Assembly (NCBI GenBank): GCA_027040785.1
Contig: JALULG010000223.1
Coordinates: 1-6,868, forward strand
From: a bacterium
Lineage (GTDB): Bacteria; Patescibacteriota; Patescibacteriia; JAACEG01
Direction of reading: 5' to 3'
DNA: 6,868 bases
Of this stretch, positions 1 through 6,183 are shown piece after piece. Numbering within the stretch: the stretch's first letter is position 1; every line of letters starts with the position of its first letter. The notes under the pieces were generated by a model that had not been told where the DNA came from, did not search any database, and saw only the letters and a list, made by a program, of their open reading frames with translations. A program made the translations under genes and the position numbers.

Positions 1-248
1 CATTTAATGTTTTCTTTTTTTAATAAGTCAAGTTCTTTTTCAGGGGTGATATTTTTTCTGAATTTTAAAAAATCATCAATGATTTTATTTTCCCAACCGG
101 CTTTTTGCAAGTCTTGTTTGTTTGCTTCCCATGCTTTTTGAAAATTTTTAAAATAATCTTTTATTTTTTGAAATCTAATTGATCCGATTTTGCCAAATTT
201 TGAAAAAGCCACCAAAAAAGGTAAATTTTTTGCTATATCACTTGACAT
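1..248 (-). CDS. dprA: DNA-processing protein DprA, N-terminal part (runs off the left edge)
   Basis: DprA (Smf) loads RecA on single-stranded DNA taken up during natural transformation. Only the first 82 codons are present; the frame is open to the window edge, with ATG at 248-246. The translation starts MSSDIAKNLPFLVAFSKFGK and continues through an AWEANKQDLQKAGW stretch to NITPEKELDLLKKENIK. This matches the layout of the DprA N-terminal helical (SAM/HhH-like) region: an opening helix followed by 'figIG..R...i..yF', 'a..a....L..aG', and an 'E...L....I' helix just before the Rossmann fold. The Rossmann domain with its DNA-binding residues lies outside the window, so the call rests on this region alone. 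No Shine-Dalgarno precedes the ATG. A weak minus-strand -10 (TATTAT, 265-270) would give a leader of only about 10 nt. The start codon overlaps the -35 box of the divergent plus-strand RNA promoter. Family assignment is by recognition, not by search. Confidence 0.75.
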   Translation of the reverse strand, partial: MSSDIAKNLPFLVAFSKFGKIGSIRFQKIKDYFKNFQKAWEANKQDLQKAGWENKIIDDFLKFRKNITPEKELDLLKKENIK

Positions 249-269
249 ATTTGATATTTGTGCTATAAT
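242..269 (+). promoter_or_regulatory. Near-consensus sigma70-type promoter for the structured RNA
   Basis: The -35 box TTGACA is at 242-247 and the -10 box TATAAT at 264-269, a 16-bp spacer, with an extended TGC at 261-263. Both hexamers match consensus exactly. Transcription is expected to start near 276, just upstream of the long stem at 281-431. No plausible plus-strand ORF follows, so the product should be a noncoding RNA. The -35 box covers the start codon of dprA on the opposite strand. Confidence 0.8.
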
Positions 270-275
270 AAAACA

Positions 276-433
276 TTAAAAATTAAAACAATCATTTTAC
301 TGCTTGTCAGTAGCTGTTTATTTAAGCACCCCCCTCCTGGTTTTAAATAAACGGTTTGCAAAGCTTAAGGTTGGCAGGATATTTCTTGCTATATCTTAAC
401 GCTGGCAGGCAGTAAAATGGTTGTTTTATTTTT
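276..433 (+). ncRNA. Unidentified structured RNA closed by a 30-position stem
   Basis: This predicted transcript of about 158 nt follows the strong promoter at 242-269 and has no credible ORF. Positions 281-310 pair with 402-431: 26 Watson-Crick pairs, three G-U wobbles (292/420, 304/408, 307/405) and one U-U mismatch (283/429). The wobbles pair only in plus-strand RNA and would be A-C mismatches in the opposite transcript, which supports the strand. Inside is a first hairpin with a perfect 10-bp stem, 316-325 with 343-352, and a C-rich 17-nt loop containing CCCCCCUCCUGG. A second hairpin has TTAAG 365-369 with CTTAA 395-399 and GCAGGA 374-379 with TCTTGC 384-389. Together they form a three-way junction. 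The 3' arm runs into a U-rich tract (424-433) that may end transcription. The size recalls 6S RNA, but I do not see the usual central bubble and terminal-arm layout. SRP RNA, tmRNA and RNase P hallmarks are also absent. A MITE with long terminal inverted repeats is the main alternative. Confidence 0.65.
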
Positions 434-445
434 GATTAAAATTTG

Positions 446-477
446 AAAAACATTAAAAATAGGGTTGTGATAACCCC
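446..477 (-). terminator. Intrinsic terminator downstream of pth
   Basis: On the minus strand, GGGTT (476-472) pairs with AACCC (466-462) around a 5-nt loop. A U-rich stretch TATTTTTAATGTTTTT follows. The hairpin starts 2 nt after the pth stop codon, so it should end the LCP-der-pth transcript. The plus strand has no T-run after the same hairpin, so it is unlikely to serve the convergent RNA. Confidence 0.7.
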
Positions 478-478
478 A

Positions 479-1018
479 TTATGATAATGATTTTGAAATT
501 TCTTGAAAAATCGTTTCCAATATTTTTATTTCTTTGGCGGTAAAATTTTGCAAAACAAATTTTTCCGTTTTTTGTTTTAGTTCAGATTTTCCGTTTTTAA
601 TTTTTGGATTTATGCCGATACGGATTCTTTGAAAATCTTTTGTTTTTATTTTTTCAATAATAGACTTAATTCCATTATGCCCGGCCGTTCCTTTGTTTTT
701 TTGTATTTTAAACGATCCCAGAGGAATATCAATATCATCGTGGACAATAATTAATTTTGATGAAGGTATTTTGTAAAAAGACAATATTTTTTGCACACTT
801 TCGCCGGAGTTGTTCATAAATGTTTGTGGAAGAGCGAGATATATTGTTTCTTCTCCTTTTTTCTTTTTACTGATAAAAGCGTTGAATTTTTTAAAAAATT
901 TCCATTCCGGAAATGAATTTTCTTGGCGGTATTTTTCCAAAAAAACAAAACCAACATTATGAGGTGTTTTTTGGTATTGGTTTCCGGGATTGCCTAATCC
1001 AACAAGCAATTTTATCAT
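479..1018 (-). CDS. pth: Peptidyl-tRNA hydrolase (Pth)
   Basis: Pth is a cytosolic hydrolase that cleaves the ester bond of peptidyl-tRNAs dropped from stalled ribosomes, which frees tRNA for reuse. The 179-residue product has the usual bacterial Pth length. It opens with the family signature MIKLLVGLGNPGNQYQKTPH. By alignment with the E. coli enzyme, the active-site residues are N10, catalytic H20, N69 (in TFMNNSG), D94 (in VHDDIDIPLG) and N115 (in AGHNGIKSI). The start is secure because the signature begins at residue 2. It begins 10 nt after the der stop codon, with no Shine-Dalgarno, so translation may be coupled to der. It is the last gene of the minus-strand cluster and is followed directly by a terminator. 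The C-terminal tail is lysine-rich. Nothing is missing. Confidence 0.96.
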   Translation of the reverse strand: MIKLLVGLGNPGNQYQKTPHNVGFVFLEKYRQENSFPEWKFFKKFNAFISKKKKGEETIYLALPQTFMNNSGESVQKILSFYKIPSSKLIIVHDDIDIPLGSFKIQKNKGTAGHNGIKSIIEKIKTKDFQRIRIGINPKIKNGKSELKQKTEKFVLQNFTAKEIKILETIFQEISKSLS

Positions 1019-1028
1019 AGATTTCGTT

Positions 1029-2417
1029 TTAATTTCCCGATCTGTTTTTGGGTGATAATTTTTGAGTATTTAATTTTATCGGAGTTCCCAAAAAGCCAAA
1101 TTCTTCTCTTAATTTATTTTTTATAAATCGTAAATAAGAAAAATGTAATGTATCTTTCGGTCCGATAATAATGGTAAATTGAGGAGGGTTTGTTCCGGAC
1201 TGTTTGATACCATAAATTTTAGGAGGTTTAGGTCCTTTTGCTTTGGCGGGCGGGTGTAACTTTACTGTTTTTTTAATAAAAATATTTAATTCTTCTTCTT
1301 TGATTTCTTTTAACCTTTCTTTATAAATTGTTTCTATGTTTTGATATATTTTCAAAACATTTTTTCCTTCTTTTGCGGAAATGAAAAAAATGGGCGCCCA
1401 GGTAAAAGCGGGAAAAGTTTTTTTAAAATAATTTTCAAATTTTTTATAAGTATTAATGTCTTTGTTTTGTATCAAATCCCATTTGTTTCCTATTATTATC
1501 AGTCCTTTGTTGTTTTTTTCTATTAAACCGGCCAATTTTTTATCTTGAGTACCGAGGTAATCACTGACGTCAACCATAAATAAAACAATATCGGCATTTT
1601 TAATCGTTTCAACGCTTTTTCTAACACTTATTTTTTCAAGACTGTTTTGTTTTATTTTTGATTTTTTTCTAATACCCGCGGTATCAATAAAATTGATTAT
1701 ATAATTTTCATCTTTTATTTTTCTTTCTTGTGGTTCTCTGGTTGTGTGGGCGATAGGGGTAACTATTAATTTTTCTTGTTTTGAAATTGGAATTTTTCTT
1801 TTTAAAAGAGCGTTTAAAAATGATGATTTGCCAACATTTGGTTTCCCGATAATGGCCACTTTTATTTCAGGAGATGATAATTTGGAAATATTTCTTTTTG
1901 TTTGACTTTTTTTATTTGGAATTTCGTTGATTTTTTCAACAACTTTATCAAGCAAATCACCAACTCCCATTCCGGAAGAGGCGGAAATCAGTTGAGGTTT
2001 TCCGAAACCGAGATTTTCCAATTCGTAAATATCTATTTTTTTTCTAATATTTTGATTGTCAACTTTATTGATGGACAAAATAACCGGTTTGGCTGTTTTA
2101 CGGACAGTTTTAATTATCTCTTTTTCTTGAGGGAGTAGTTCTGTGGACGCTTCCAAAAGCAAAATTATCAGATCCGCGCTTTTAATTTGTTTTAAACTTT
2201 GTTCGGCGACAGCTTTTTCAATGTCGTCTCGGGGCTCAATATCTATCCCGGCAGTGTCGATTAAATCAAAAACAACCCCATTCCATTCAGTTTCTTTTTT
2301 GTTTATATCTCTGGTTGTCCCTTTTATTTTTGAAGTTAAAACATAATTTTTTCCAATAATTTTATTGAAAAGGGTTGATTTTCCGGCATTGGTTTTTCCG
2401 ACTATAACTACATTCAT
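1029..2417 (-). CDS. der: Ribosome-assembly GTPase Der (EngA)
   Basis: Der is an essential bacterial GTPase with two tandem G domains that acts in late 50S subunit assembly. Of 462 residues, the first G domain spans about 1-165: P-loop GKTNAGKST (7-15), DTAG (54-57), NKVD (117-120), SAS (145-147). The second spans about 185-370: GKPNVGKSS (191-199), DTAG (245-248), NKWD (311-314), SAK (347-349). The C-terminal KH-like domain (about 372-455) includes the basic, proline-rich segment PPAKAKGPKPPKIYGIKQ typical of Der. Length and domain order are normal. The first P-loop has T9 and A11 where Der usually has GRPNVGKS; the essential GxxxxGKS frame is intact. Translation starts 15 nt after the LCP gene with no Shine-Dalgarno. 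The start is fixed by the P-loop at residue 7. Confidence 0.96.
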   Translation of the reverse strand: MNVVIVGKTNAGKSTLFNKIIGKNYVLTSKIKGTTRDINKKETEWNGVVFDLIDTAGIDIEPRDDIEKAVAEQSLKQIKSADLIILLLEASTELLPQEKEIIKTVRKTAKPVILSINKVDNQNIRKKIDIYELENLGFGKPQLISASSGMGVGDLLDKVVEKINEIPNKKSQTKRNISKLSSPEIKVAIIGKPNVGKSSFLNALLKRKIPISKQEKLIVTPIAHTTREPQERKIKDENYIINFIDTAGIRKKSKIKQNSLEKISVRKSVETIKNADIVLFMVDVSDYLGTQDKKLAGLIEKNNKGLIIIGNKWDLIQNKDINTYKKFENYFKKTFPAFTWAPIFFISAKEGKNVLKIYQNIETIYKERLKEIKEEELNIFIKKTVKLHPPAKAKGPKPPKIYGIKQSGTNPPQFTIIIGPKDTLHFSYLRFIKNKLREEFGFLGTPIKLNTQKLSPKNRSGN

Positions 2418-2432
2418 AAAAAATTTAATAAT

Positions 2433-3872
2433 TTAATCACTTCCCAAAACTATTAAAAAATCCGAACTTTGATTCTTTTTTTGATACCATTTTGGTTTAT
2501 GAAAAACAATTTCAGCTGATAATTGTTTTTCTAAAATTTTTAATTGATTGATTTTTTGTTTATTCGTAAGATCGTAAATAATTGTTTTTTTATAATTTTG
2601 TTCCGGAGCATTGCCTATCCCAACAATTTTAAAATTATTTTGTTTTAATTTTTTGGCTGTTTTACTCGCCAAACCACTGATAGTTGTTCCGTTCAAAACT
2701 TCAATATTTGTTAAAATCGGTTTTTGAATTTTTGCCCCGGCTATTTTTCCTTGATTATTTTGAAAAATATTTTTTGCCAAAGATTTTAATAAGGTAAAAT
2801 CGTTTCCTTTAGGAAGAAGAATGTATGCTCCATTTAGATTTGTGGCATATAATTGTCCTTTTGGCCCGTCACTTAAAGTAATATGGATAATATTGTTTTG
2901 GTTAACATCTTTGAGTTCTTTTGCCAGTTTTATTATTTCCCAAGTTTTAAAATTACTGTTAATGTGGTTATTGAGATCAGCCAATAATTGCCCGATTTTT
3001 GTGGGGTTAAGCCAAAAATGATAATCGGAAATTTTCTTTTTTAAAGCCATTAATATTTTTTGTTGTCTTTTGGCGCGAGCAAAATCAGAGGCCTCATTAT
3101 TGTTTCCATGTCGGCTACGCGCATATTTTAAAGCGCGTTCTCCGTTCATTCTTTCCCATCCTTTTTTAAATTCCACAGGTTCGTACCCAAAATTTTCATC
3201 GGGATATTTTTCGTCTTTAAAAGATCTTTCAACATAAATATCAACCCCGCCCAAATGATCAATAATTTCTTTAAAACCTTGAAAATCAACGTTAACATAA
3301 TAATGTATGGGAATATTAAAAATTTTACTGACAGTGTTTGTGGCTAATATAGCCCCATTTCCTTTTTTTTGAGCTTCTCCGTAAGCGTAGGCATGGTTAA
3401 TTTTTTTCCAACCGTGTTTTTCTATTGGAACGTAAAGGTCTCTGGGTATTGATAATAAAGACACTTTTTTCTTTGATGGTTGAAAGCTGGCGATGATAAT
3501 AGTATCTGAGAGTGTTCCGCCATCGTGTCCTTTTCCGCCCATTCCCAAGAGTAAAATATTGATTCGGTCTTCTTTTTCTCCTTTTAAATGATTTTCCTTC
3601 GTCTTTATCAAACCGCTAAAAGAAGCTAATTTTTTAAAACCGTTTTTAATGGTTCTGATAATGCTGTAGGGTTCTTTTTGGTAGTTTGATTTTTGGATAC
3701 TGTTTTCTTTAAAAGAGGAAAAAACTTGCCAAGAAAACAAAAAAATCCCCAAAAAAACACTTAAAAAAAATATCCGATAAATTTTGGAACGAGATTTTTT
3801 TTGAGGCGGGTAATAAACTCCATTCAAATAATATCCTTTGTTAAATTTATTCAAAAGATTTATTTTATACAT
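2433..3872 (-). CDS. LCP-family (LytR-CpsA-Psr) membrane protein with C-terminal LytR_C domain
   Basis: LCP proteins are membrane-anchored enzymes that transfer polyprenyl-phosphate-linked glycopolymers onto peptidoglycan or related envelope acceptors. The 479-residue product has a basic cytoplasmic N-terminus (KKSRSK at 25-30), one membrane segment at about 31-50, and an extracytoplasmic remainder. The LCP domain (about 103-280) shows INILLLGMGG, SDTIII with D123, SIPRDLYV with R144-D145, DHLGGVDIYV, and KYARSRH with R252/R254 followed by the R266/R269 region; the Asp and Arg residues bind Mg-pyrophosphate. A second domain at about 388-477 (NIEVLNGTTISGLA to FLIVLGSD) fits LytR_C (PF13399). 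Paralogues go by several names, so I give no symbol. The acceptor polymer in this organism is unknown. It is the first gene of the LCP-der-pth cluster. No Shine-Dalgarno precedes the ATG. Confidence 0.93.
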   Translation of the reverse strand: MYKINLLNKFNKGYYLNGVYYPPQKKSRSKIYRIFFLSVFLGIFLFSWQVFSSFKENSIQKSNYQKEPYSIIRTIKNGFKKLASFSGLIKTKENHLKGEKEDRINILLLGMGGKGHDGGTLSDTIIIASFQPSKKKVSLLSIPRDLYVPIEKHGWKKINHAYAYGEAQKKGNGAILATNTVSKIFNIPIHYYVNVDFQGFKEIIDHLGGVDIYVERSFKDEKYPDENFGYEPVEFKKGWERMNGERALKYARSRHGNNNEASDFARAKRQQKILMALKKKISDYHFWLNPTKIGQLLADLNNHINSNFKTWEIIKLAKELKDVNQNNIIHITLSDGPKGQLYATNLNGAYILLPKGNDFTLLKSLAKNIFQNNQGKIAGAKIQKPILTNIEVLNGTTISGLASKTAKKLKQNNFKIVGIGNAPEQNYKKTIIYDLTNKQKINQLKILEKQLSAEIVFHKPKWYQKKNQSSDFLIVLGSD

Positions 3873-3900
3873 TTGATTTTTTCAAATTATGTAGTATAAT
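3873..3900 (+). promoter_or_regulatory. Candidate promoter for lepB
   Basis: The -35 box TTGATT (3873-3878) and a perfect -10 TATAAT (3895-3900) are 16 bp apart. The predicted start near 3907 leaves a 5' leader of about 59 nt. The leader carries a short hairpin, AACAAG 3907-3912 with CTTGTT 3926-3931. A second TATAAT at 3952-3957, 8 nt before the lepB ATG, could instead give a leaderless mRNA. Confidence 0.6.
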
Positions 3901-3921
3901 TAATAAAACAAGATGTTTTAA
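3893..3921 (-). promoter_or_regulatory. Candidate promoter for the LCP-der-pth cluster
   Basis: On the minus strand, -10 TATACT (3898-3893) lies 17 bp from a weak -35 TTAAAA (3921-3916). The expected start near 3886 would give a leader of about 14 nt before the LCP ATG at 3872. The -10 overlaps the lepB -10 on the other strand. The -35 matches consensus at only four of six positions, so this is tentative. Confidence 0.4.
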
Positions 3922-3965
3922 AAACCTTGTTATTTAATTAAAATTATATTTTATAATAAAAATTT

Positions 3966-4607
3966 ATGCAAATTAACGATGAAGAAAAAGAAGAAAAGGT
4001 GAAAAATGGAATTAATTACTCATTAGAGGCGGAAAACGACGGGATTTTTTCTTCCAAAGAAAACTTTTTTTCTTTTTTATTTGAAGTGATTAAAATTACT
4101 ATAATTTCTTTTGCGATTGTTTTACCGATTCGTTGGTATTTAATCCAACCTTTTTCCGTTAAAGGTTCTTCTATGGAGCCGAATTTTTACGATAATGATT
4201 ATTTAATCGTTAATGAAATCGGTTATAAATTGACGGATCCCAAGCGGGGTGATGTGATTATTTTTAAATATCCCAGAAATACTAAAGAATATTTTATTAA
4301 AAGAGTAATCGGTTTACCCGGTGAACGAGTGGTAATCAAAGATAATCATATTTTTATTTTTAACAAAAAACATCCAAACGGTTTAAAATTGAAAGAACCT
4401 TATTTGGACCCTAATGAGATTAATCCTCGTGAAGTTGATATTACTTTAAAAAGTGATGAATTTTTTGTTTTGGGGGACAATAGAAGTCATAGTATGGATT
4501 CCAGTATCTTTGGTCCGGTTAACAGAAAACTGATTATCGGTAAAGTTTGGATCAGAGGTTTTCCTTTTAACAGAATGGGAATTATCAAAACTTATCAATA
4601 TGAATAA
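3966..4607 (+). CDS. lepB: Signal peptidase I
   Basis: Type I signal peptidase is a membrane-bound serine/lysine protease that removes signal peptides from exported proteins outside the cytoplasmic membrane. The product has 213 residues, within the short class lacking large insertions. A charged cytoplasmic N-terminus (1-36) precedes one membrane helix at about 38-58. The family boxes follow: QPFSVKGSSMEPNF, with nucleophile S69 before M70; DVIIFKYP; YFIKRVIGLPGE, with general base K112; and box E FVLGDNRSHSMDSSIFGPV (167-185), with D171, S176 and D178. The catalytic dyad is complete. In box E, SMDSS stands where SxDSR is common. The ATG at 3966 leaves a normal cytoplasmic N-terminus; no Shine-Dalgarno is present. 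It lies divergent from the LCP gene and is followed by hisS after a hairpin-bearing gap. Confidence 0.95.
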   Translation: MQINDEEKEEKVKNGINYSLEAENDGIFSSKENFFSFLFEVIKITIISFAIVLPIRWYLIQPFSVKGSSMEPNFYDNDYLIVNEIGYKLTDPKRGDVIIFKYPRNTKEYFIKRVIGLPGERVVIKDNHIFIFNKKHPNGLKLKEPYLDPNEINPREVDITLKSDEFFVLGDNRSHSMDSSIFGPVNRKLIIGKVWIRGFPFNRMGIIKTYQYE

Positions 4608-4623
4608 TTCAAGTAATTTTTAA

Positions 4624-4673
4624 AGAGTTATTGTCAAATATTTGAAAAAAATAAAAAATTTGACAAAAACTCT
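4624..4673. repeat. 16-bp imperfect inverted repeat between lepB and hisS
   Basis: The arm AGAGTTATTGTCAAAT (4624-4639) pairs with ATTTGACAAAAACTCT (4658-4673) at 15 of 16 positions, with an A-A mismatch at 4630/4667. The 18-nt loop is A-rich. No T-run follows on the plus strand, so it does not look like a plain terminator. It may be a hairpin in the hisS leader, or an operator, since TTGTCAAAT and ATTTGACAA form a spaced DNA palindrome. The ATTTGA of the 3' arm also occurs at 4640-4645, so a competing fold is possible. The alternative TTG start of hisS falls in the loop. Confidence 0.65.
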
Positions 4674-4686
4674 AATAGATAATTTT

Positions 4687-6024
4687 ATGGGTCGTCGTCC
4701 AAAAAACAAAACCATTATTAAAAAAAGAGGTAAAGTAAAGCCAATCACCTTGTTAAGAGGAATGAAAGATATTCTTCCTCAAGAACAAGTTTATTGGGAT
4801 TATGTAAAAGAAAAAGCTTTAAATATATTGGAGAGTTACGGTTTTAAAAAGATTGATACGCCGGTTTTGGAAAATTCCGGACTTTTCCTTCGCTCAACCG
4901 GTAAAAATACGGATATTGTTGAAAAAGAAATGTTTACTTTTGTTGATGAAGGCGGAACAAAAGTTTCTTTAAAACCGGAAGCGACTCCGGGAATAGTAAG
5001 GGCTTATATAGAGCATGGAATGCATAATTTACCTCAGCCGGTGAAATTATATACGATTTCTCCTTTGTTTCGCAGAGAGCGTCCTCAGGCCGGCAGAACC
5101 CGTCAACATCATCAATTGGATTTGGAAGTTGTCGGAGATAAGGATCCGGTGGTGGAAGCTCAATTATTGACAATTGCCAAAAGTTTATATGATGATTTGG
5201 GAATAAAAATAATTATTAAAATTAACAGTGTCGGTTGTATTGAATGTCGTCCTCAATACGAAGAGAACTTAGTGGCTTATTTGAAAAAGAACAAAACAAA
5301 ACTTTGCGCTGTTTGTAAAAAAAGATTAACCAAAAATCCTTTAAGGGTTTTAGATTGCAAAGAAGATAAGTGTCGCAAGGTAGTGGCTGATGCGCCTCAA
5401 ATAGTTGATTCTCTTTGTAATGAATGCAAAACTCATTTTACCAAAGTTTTGGAATATGCTGATGAATTAAACATTCCTTATGAGCCGGACCCTTATTTGG
5501 TTAGAGGATTGGATTATTATACCAGAACGGTTTTTGAAATTTGGCCCGAAGATGTTGGAAAATCACCTTCTCGTCAAGTGGCTTTGGGGGGAGGTGGAAG
5601 ATATGATGATTTGGTTGGCGATTTGGGTGCTAATAATGATGTTCCGGCCTGTGGAATGGGATTGGGAATTGAAAGGGCGATTATTAAAATTAAAGAACAG
5701 AAAACCGATGTGAACAAAAAAACAGTTCAGCATGTTTTTGTTGCTCAATTGGGAGAAAAAGCCAGAATGAAGGCCTTGGGACTTTTTGAAAAATTAAGAA
5801 AAGAAGGGGTTAAGGTCGGAGAAAATTTTTCTAAAGGAAGTTTACGGGCTCAATTGGATTTGGCCAATAAAATGGGGTTTAGGTTTTGTCTTATATTGGG
5901 ACAACAAGAAGTTCTTGACGATACTATTTTAATCAGAGATATGGAATCGGGAATTCAGGAGGAAATAGCTTATGCAAAAGTAATTACGGAAATTAAAAAA
6001 AGAATAAAAAAGGCCAAGTTGTAA
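4687..6024 (+). CDS. hisS: Histidyl-tRNA synthetase
   Basis: HisRS is a cytosolic class II synthetase that attaches histidine to tRNA-His. From ATG 4687 it has 445 residues. The catalytic core begins at LLRGMKDILP (23-32). Class II motif 2 is LFRRERPQAGRTRQHHQLD (127-145), with QHHQ where QFHQ is usual. The family-specific RGLDYYTRTVFEI is at 273-285, and motif 3 (ACGMGLGIERAI) at 321-332. The anticodon-binding alpha/beta domain fills about 348-440. An insertion at about 180-265 carries eight cysteines in C-x2-C, C-x2-C, C-x4-C and C-x2-C spacing, in a region typical of many bacterial HisRS; a zinc site is possible. The frame stays open to a TTG at 4642, which would add 15 residues, but that codon sits in the inverted-repeat loop. 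MGRRPKNKTIIKKRGK looks like a natural basic start. No Shine-Dalgarno is present. It is probably cotranscribed with lepB. Confidence 0.95.
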   Translation: MGRRPKNKTIIKKRGKVKPITLLRGMKDILPQEQVYWDYVKEKALNILESYGFKKIDTPVLENSGLFLRSTGKNTDIVEKEMFTFVDEGGTKVSLKPEATPGIVRAYIEHGMHNLPQPVKLYTISPLFRRERPQAGRTRQHHQLDLEVVGDKDPVVEAQLLTIAKSLYDDLGIKIIIKINSVGCIECRPQYEENLVAYLKKNKTKLCAVCKKRLTKNPLRVLDCKEDKCRKVVADAPQIVDSLCNECKTHFTKVLEYADELNIPYEPDPYLVRGLDYYTRTVFEIWPEDVGKSPSRQVALGGGGRYDDLVGDLGANNDVPACGMGLGIERAIIKIKEQKTDVNKKTVQHVFVAQLGEKARMKALGLFEKLRKEGVKVGENFSKGSLRAQLDLANKMGFRFCLILGQQEVLDDTILIRDMESGIQEEIAYAKVITEIKKRIKKAKL

Positions 6025-6030
6025 GATTGG

Positions 6031-6050
6031 GGTTTTAATAAAACTTTTAT
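6031..6050 (+). terminator. Weak terminator-like hairpin after hisS
   Basis: GTTTT (6032-6036) pairs with AAAAC (6040-6044) over a 3-nt loop, followed by TTTTAT. The stem is short and AT-rich, so termination here would be weak. A 14-bp palindrome, ACTTTTATAAAAGT (6043-6056), overlaps its end. No better hisS terminator is visible before the repeat cluster. Confidence 0.3.
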
Positions 6051-6183
6051 AAAAGTCATGCTAAATCTTGTGCCGAATTTGTTTCAGTGTTATTTCAGTA
6101 TTTCATTTTTTTCTTGTCATACTGAACTATTCGGCATCTCGTTCTTCCCTGTCATGCTGAATTTATTTTAGTATTTTGCTCCT

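Noticed and set aside
276..433. Identification of the structured RNA as 6S RNA
   Set aside because: Size and long closing stem are compatible, but I cannot see the central bubble flanked by a long terminal arm. The interior looks like a three-way junction with a C-rich loop, so I left it unnamed.
1341..2346. Plus-strand ORFs at 1341-1526, 1902-2138 and 2143-2346
   Set aside because: They are antisense to der, are phenylalanine-rich or low-complexity as expected from complementing lysine-rich codons, and have no family features.
2821..3021. Plus-strand ORF inside the LCP gene
   Set aside because: It is antisense to a well-supported LCP coding sequence, with no ribosome-binding site or recognisable domain.
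4660..4683. Internal hisS promoter (TTGACA 4660-4665, GATAAT 4678-4683)
   Set aside because: The spacer is only 12 bp, too short for a sigma70-type promoter. The TTGACA is explained by the inverted-repeat arm.
4642..4686. TTG at 4642 as the hisS start, adding 15 residues
   Set aside because: It lies in the loop of the 4624-4673 inverted repeat, has no ribosome-binding site, and the ATG at 4687 begins a natural basic N-terminus. The open frame before it may be chance.
4934..5748. ORFs at 4934-5173 (minus), 5480-5713 (plus) and 5563-5748 (minus) inside hisS
   Set aside because: All overlap the conserved HisRS coding sequence in other frames and show no family signature.
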